From the NCBI GenBank assembly GCA_022578605.1, contig MU394065.1:310001-374000 (forward strand): 64,000 nt of DNA, read 5' to 3'. Each line of letters starts with the position of its first letter. The stretch's first letter is position 1. Of this stretch, positions 59,247 through 64,000 are shown piece after piece. The notes beneath the pieces were generated by a model. It was not told the origin of the DNA and made no database searches. It worked only from the letters and a program-made list of their open reading frames with translations. Both the position numbers and the translations under genes were made by a program. Source of the DNA: Camillea tinctor. Taxonomy: Eukaryota > Ascomycota > Sordariomycetes > Xylariales > Xylariaceae.

Positions 59247-60199
59247 GATGTGTTGAACTAGTGACAAAACCCGTGTGATAAAACCTCTGATTTTAGAAAC
59301 CTGAGTTTACGACGTAGAGAAAGCTTAAGTGAGAGCGCGAATATCAAGTTTCTTATAGATCTCAAGCTTGTTTGAATTGTAATTAGTGGGGTAGAGGAGA
59401 GCACTGTATTACATACGTGCAAGTACTAAATATGTAGTACTGTACTTCCGCCTGCGCCACACCTCTATAACTCAATCAAGTTTCAAGCCTCACATGGCAT
59501 TCCTATCTATCTCCTTTCCCCCTTTCCCCCTTTCCCCCTTTTCTCTCTGTGGCTTTCACCCTAACATCATCAACTCAACTCTACCCCCGAGATAACACAA
59601 TCATATCCACCAAGAAGAAGTCCCTACTCCATTGTGTCAACCATCTAGGTTAAATACTCACCAAGGGTGAATTTATGTTTGCGCCTGTTCTAGCTTTCGA
59701 ATCTCTTCCATCTCTCCCCGGTCAATGGTCATCATTTGTGGGAGAATCGAGATCATCATGTCGTAAGGGGAATTAATAGTCGAATATCAAAAATAGTGGG
59801 TTGAATTACTCAGATTTATTCAAGTTTCATATACACATAAATCAATACAGTTAATATATTTATACGTAATGATCACTCATCCCCTTTCTTCCCTCTTGTT
59901 TCTCTTCCAACTCCAATGCAACACCCCCAGAATCTCATGCATCTAGATAGTTGCGCCATCTTTATGTATATACCTAAACCAGACAGTAGTAGTAGAAACA
60001 GTGGAAGTATATAATCTTGTGCAAAAACAATAAAGAAAAAGTCTTGAATCATCTAATCACCCCCACAACAAAGCAGCTCGTGTATCCTATGTATGCATGC
60101 AATACATCTCTACCTATTCCCTTCTAAAAGAGAAAAGAAAACCTCTGAATTCTATCGCCATGCTTGCCTCCCCCGGCAGAAGGTTACAAGCCCAATCTG
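59247..60199. other. Intergenic region
   Basis: Promoter of the PAC3-like gene on the left and the 3' UTR of the giant protein gene on the right. A (CCTTTCCC)n microsatellite lies at about 59513-59542. Nothing coding. Confidence 0.5.
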
Positions 60200-63100
60200 T
60201 TAAAATCCGGGATACGAGGGCGGCATTCCCGACGGCTCGGCCGACGAGCTGCTAGGAGCCGGCAGTGCATTGGACGCCCCGACGCCAGTTAGCTGCGTCA
60301 TCTTCGTCATCATCTTAGGAAAGTATTCTTGGATAAACGACTCCCTGTAGATCCGTGTCAGCAAACTTATTTCCAAATGTTATGAACTATTCATGCCAAA
60401 CTTACGTGTAGTAGCTATGGTCCGAGTTATGGGGCTTGATGATATTATGTGCCAACTCATGGGCGAGCACAACCCACCACCATACAGCAGCCGCCGCCTT
60501 GGCATCACCCGACGTCTGGTTTGCGTGCAGTTGCATGTAGAAGCGTAGGTTGAAGAAGATGCTGCCGTCGCGGTTGAAAGCGATTGTACTGCCGGTATCG
60601 TCGTAGAAGACGTGCAGGGCAGACTTCTTGATGGAATACACGTCGCCGACATCTTTCAGAAGCGACGCGAACGTGTTGATTGCACTGTGGTGCGAGGTCA
60701 AAAACTGGCTGGGATCGAAATTCGAGACTGAGTTCGAGACGAATATGCGCATCCCGTTTGAAGCTTCGGCGATGAAGGAAAGGTCTTGCCCGGCTGTGTC
60801 GTCACAGTAGGTTGCCTGTTCTTTGACTTCCCTAGTTGACGGTGGGGAGAATAACTGCGAAGAATCGTGGGCGCGAGTCGACCCAATAGCGTTGAGCAGG
60901 TTCTGCTGGATGATCGCAGGATTTGTGACCTGTCCATCTTTGCCGGACTTGGAGCCAGACGGTCCCCGGTCTGGAGGTAGTTGAACTGGGTCGGGTTTCG
61001 GGTCGACGAAATTCTTAAGCTTCTCGTCAGCCTCATCAGAAGTATCGAAACCGAGCCGTTTAGAGAGACCAGAGAAAAGACCTCTGCTCTTTCTATTCTG
61101 CAAAGGCTGAGGCAACGAGGGTGGCCGTGGGTCATGATCATCAGGAGACCCGAACCCTCCCGGCATGCGCGGGGGAGGGGTTGTGTTTTGCTCTCTTGCT
61201 GCTACGGCAGCGGCCTCATTCTGTCTTCTAAATTCTTGCTCTCTTTCTCGAATCCTGGCTTGCTCGGCATCTAACGCCCTCCGCCTTTCCTCTTCGGCTA
61301 TCCTAGCTTCAGCTGCCTTGGCTCGAAGGATTCGGTCTACGTTATATCCACGAGATCTTAAATCTAGTAAATCTAGTTTTAAGAATGGCTCAAAGAAGAA
61401 ATAAGCTTGCTGGCTTGGTCGGTTGAGAATAAGCTGGCATACGGCCTGTCCAACTTGGTACATATCCGGGCGCGAGGATTCCGAGGCTACGTATAGGACC
61501 CATCCTCCGTTACTCCTAGCGCTCGCTGCTGACCTTTTCTCTGTATTCGTCTGGCTCTGACTGCGGAGTGATCGTCGAAGTGCGAGTGAACGCACTGCCG
61601 CTACTGATAGGTTTTTCTCGAGCCACTTCGCATCATGCTTGATAGCATCACGTGTGTATCTTGCGTATTCGTGGATAAAAAGTTTTGATCGTTCGAGAAC
61701 GTGTTTCCTCAGCCAAAGAGCGCCATCTTGCTTCTCACTATGAGGCCCAATCTTTAGGTCTTCTTGGACAATGGTTGAAAGTGTGGGGGCGCCCAATGCC
61801 ATGTAGAATGATTCTAGCGTGTCCTCTTCCGGAGCACACATCAAATGGTCCTTAAACAAGCGATAGCTGATATAGTCGTCTAAAATAACGATATTTGATG
61901 GGGCTGCGAGCTGGTATGATCTGACCGCTTCCTCCTCCTCTTCGTGCTCAGATGCTTTCTCCTTCGACGAAGTGCGAATTTCTTTAAAAGCTAGTAGAAA
62001 AGGCGAGGCCTTCATCTTCTTCCAGAGATCTTTATCTCGTTTGATTGTAGCCATATCCTCTGCGAGGAGCCTCAGAAGATTCAAGTACTTCTCCGGGCTT
62101 TGCAGAATGCTTAATAACCTTGCTGGCTCACCTGCTGCTAATTGAGCAATCTCTAGCTTGGTAGGTTCGGTTTTCGATCCACAGGCGGACAAAAAGGCGT
62201 TGGCGGAGTTTCCAAAATCCACGAAATCGAATATTTCTCCGTACATCATCGAACTTCCAAGGTAGCAATGCCGAGGGCTCAAGTGAAGCACGTGGCTGGT
62301 CTTAACTTTAGAGTCACCCGAAGATTGCATCACTGATAGCCGTGTTCCCCGTGTGACGGGGACAATAGGCGAGTCGCGGAGCTTAGTGATGAGGGCGCTG
62401 CTCAGGTCATTCACGCGACTTGCGAAGTACTCGAACAGGAGTACTGCCTCCCCATGAGAGCCTGGGGGCCGCTTGAGAAGACGTTCAATGCACTCTTGGA
62501 TATTTGGGTCTCTAGCAACCCCGAATTTGTTGGCATGAGAATGAAGCTCTCTTTTTAGGATATTAAATCCTAAAACAGCAGCAGCTTCATTGGTAAAACA
62601 CCCAGATGGAGCCACAAGCTGTTTGGGATTTCCTTGAAGAGGAAGGAAGGCCTTAGGACTTGAACCGATGTTGAATGCCGCGTAGCCATTGTTGAAATGG
62701 AAAGAAATGAAATAATTCATAGCATTTTCTCGCAATGATGGATCGGATGAAGCCATGAGCTCTACTAGTTCAGGAGCAGTTGGATACGGTCTCAGGCCGA
62801 GGGCAGAGAGAAACTTGGCTTCAGTAGAGCCAGGCTGCAAGCCGCCACTCGGCCACTGTATGATCCTGAGCTCGAGGGACCGGAGTGGCTTCTTGGGCTC
62901 GAAGAGCTCCGAGACCTTGTAAAGTTGAGTACTTGCTTTGCTTGATTCTAGGCCGGGTGGTCCTGCTTCCGCCGGGCATATCCGAGATTCCTTGAGCTTT
63001 CTCATATCATCACTTGGAATATCAGCACGAACTGATGCCAAGTACTTAATGAGTTCGATATGACTCCACTTGGCATGTCCACTACCTTCAGCTTCAGGCG

Positions 63101-64000
63101 AGGGATTTAGCAAGCGGTTGAAGATCGTTTCGAGATCGACAGTCTTTCTGACGCCTATTGCAGACAGGAATTTATCTTTTAGTGATGAGCACCCTTCAAT
63201 AGTGGGAAGATCATCAAACAACTTGACAGATTGAAAAAACGATTCGGTTGGTTTTCTCATTCCTAGTTTGGTGGGCATGACAGTGTGAGCCTGAAGTATT
63301 GAGATAACAGTATTCTTCGAGCTCTGGCTCAGGCTGTCCCAGCCCTTAGACAACACGGTTAAAATCCGAATAGCGAATGCGGGCGATGTAGTCATGTTTT
63401 CATTATCTGGCCTTTTCGACCGTGTTTCGATCAAAAAGCGAAGCCAGGGCACTATTTCTAAAGTTTCCCAGCCGAGGGCCTGTAGCTCCTGTGTTGTGCA
63501 GCTCTTGGTAAACTCAAAGGGCATAGTTGTGTAAGGCACTGGCAAGTCCGTCTGGATTTTGTTGGGACTCAAGTAATTCTTGATGTGGGCCAAGGGGATA
63601 ATACCGCCCTGCTCACTGCCGTCGTCACTGACTGCGGCAACTGCACTGTCAAAGAGACGGTCCTTGCTAGCGGCATCAAGTTCGCCTTGTATAGCTTTAT
63701 TGGCAGCCCATTTGATAAAGCTAACAAGCTGGGCCTTGTTGAGAGGTTTCTCTGATAGCTCCGCACGAACATCGTCCACGGTTATCGGCACCAACAGACC
63801 AAACTCGGTCAACTTTTGGACGAAAGCTGCATCTCTCAACTCTGAGGGGATGACAGGAATTCTATCAACAAACTCGGCCAATTCTTTAGATCCAAGACGG
63901 ACCTTGTTGGTCGGGAGCACACCTCGGCTACTATAGATATCTACAGATGGCTTTTTATAGGATGTCCAGAATGCCTCTTCAATAATCTGAGATACGTGGC
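60200..64000 (-). CDS. Giant DUF3684-type protein with C-terminal HELAH motif (cut by right edge)
   Basis: Two exons in view, 64000-60406 (open at the right edge) and 60344-60200, together about 1246 codons. Segments such as FNNGYAAFNIGSSPKAFLPL, ANKFGVARDPNIQECIERLL and LVPITVDDVRAELSEKPLNK match what I know of the fungal DUF3684 family. Those proteins are usually about 1700 aa with an HSP90/sacsin-like ATPase module at the N-terminus, which here would lie beyond the window. A coiled-coil and basic stretch (RAKAAEARIAEEERRRALDA) and a disordered region follow. Near the C-terminus comes WWWVVLAHELAHNIIKPHN, an HExxH zinc-metallopeptidase-like motif (bases 60447-60461), with two more histidines shortly after. 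The protein ends PSGMPPSYPGF. The role of the family is not established. Confidence 0.82.

Overview
The window is nuclear DNA of a filamentous ascomycete (Pezizomycotina, most like a Sordariomycete). The evidence is gene content (VAC8, calcineurin A, TIM22, a DUF3684-type giant protein, trimethyllysine dioxygenase), genes broken by many 45-80 nt introns with GTAAGT/GTATGT/GTGAGT donors and CTAAC/CTGAC branch points, long AT-leaning intergenic DNA rich in TACCTA/TAGGTA words, and no operons. I see 23 protein-coding genes, two of them cut by the window edges. I see no convincing tRNA, rRNA, transposon or CRISPR. Exon joins were worked out by hand from reading frame, splice signals and family conservation. 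Where the joins are stated as exact, all phases close and the product is a whole number of codons.

Layout. 1-9.1 kb: the start of an FAD monooxygenase (-, truncated), a 1436-aa RhoGAP protein (-), and the AMPK gamma subunit SNF4 (-). 9.0-12.6 kb is gene-free. 12.6-25.7 kb: VAC8 (+), mitochondrial inner-membrane peptidase IMP1 (-) divergent from mitochondrial IF-3 (+), a DFG5/DCW1-type GH76 cell-wall enzyme (-), and a NAP/SET histone chaperone (-) divergent from TIM22 (+). 27.4-38.4 kb: a membrane-anchored GH16 glucanase (-), splicing factor PRP45/SNW (-), and a p24 cargo receptor (-) divergent from a PhoD-like phosphatase (+). 39-42.1 kb: two orphan membrane proteins on the minus strand. 43.5-54.7 kb: trimethyllysine dioxygenase, a short-chain dehydrogenase, calcineurin A and a cyclase-family enzyme, all on the plus strand. 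55.3-64 kb: a HAD phosphatase (-) divergent from a 2-oxoglutarate/Fe(II) oxygenase (+), a PAC3-like proteasome chaperone (-), and the C-terminal part of a DUF3684-type protein (-) running off the right edge.

The genes look like ordinary core-genome housekeeping and signalling genes, not one pathway or a secondary-metabolite cluster. Loose functional neighbours are IMP1, IF-3 and TIM22 (mitochondrial biogenesis within 10 kb) and the two cell-wall glycosidases (GH76 and GH16). I found no strong case for an undescribed system. The most useful second looks are micro-exons of 12 and 18 nt, unusual AAG splice acceptors that the protein frame demands, an assembly gap that falls wholly inside an intron, a pair of uncharacterised membrane proteins (one with a sharp composition change between its two exons), and a HELAH metalloprotease-like motif at the C-terminus of the DUF3684-type protein.
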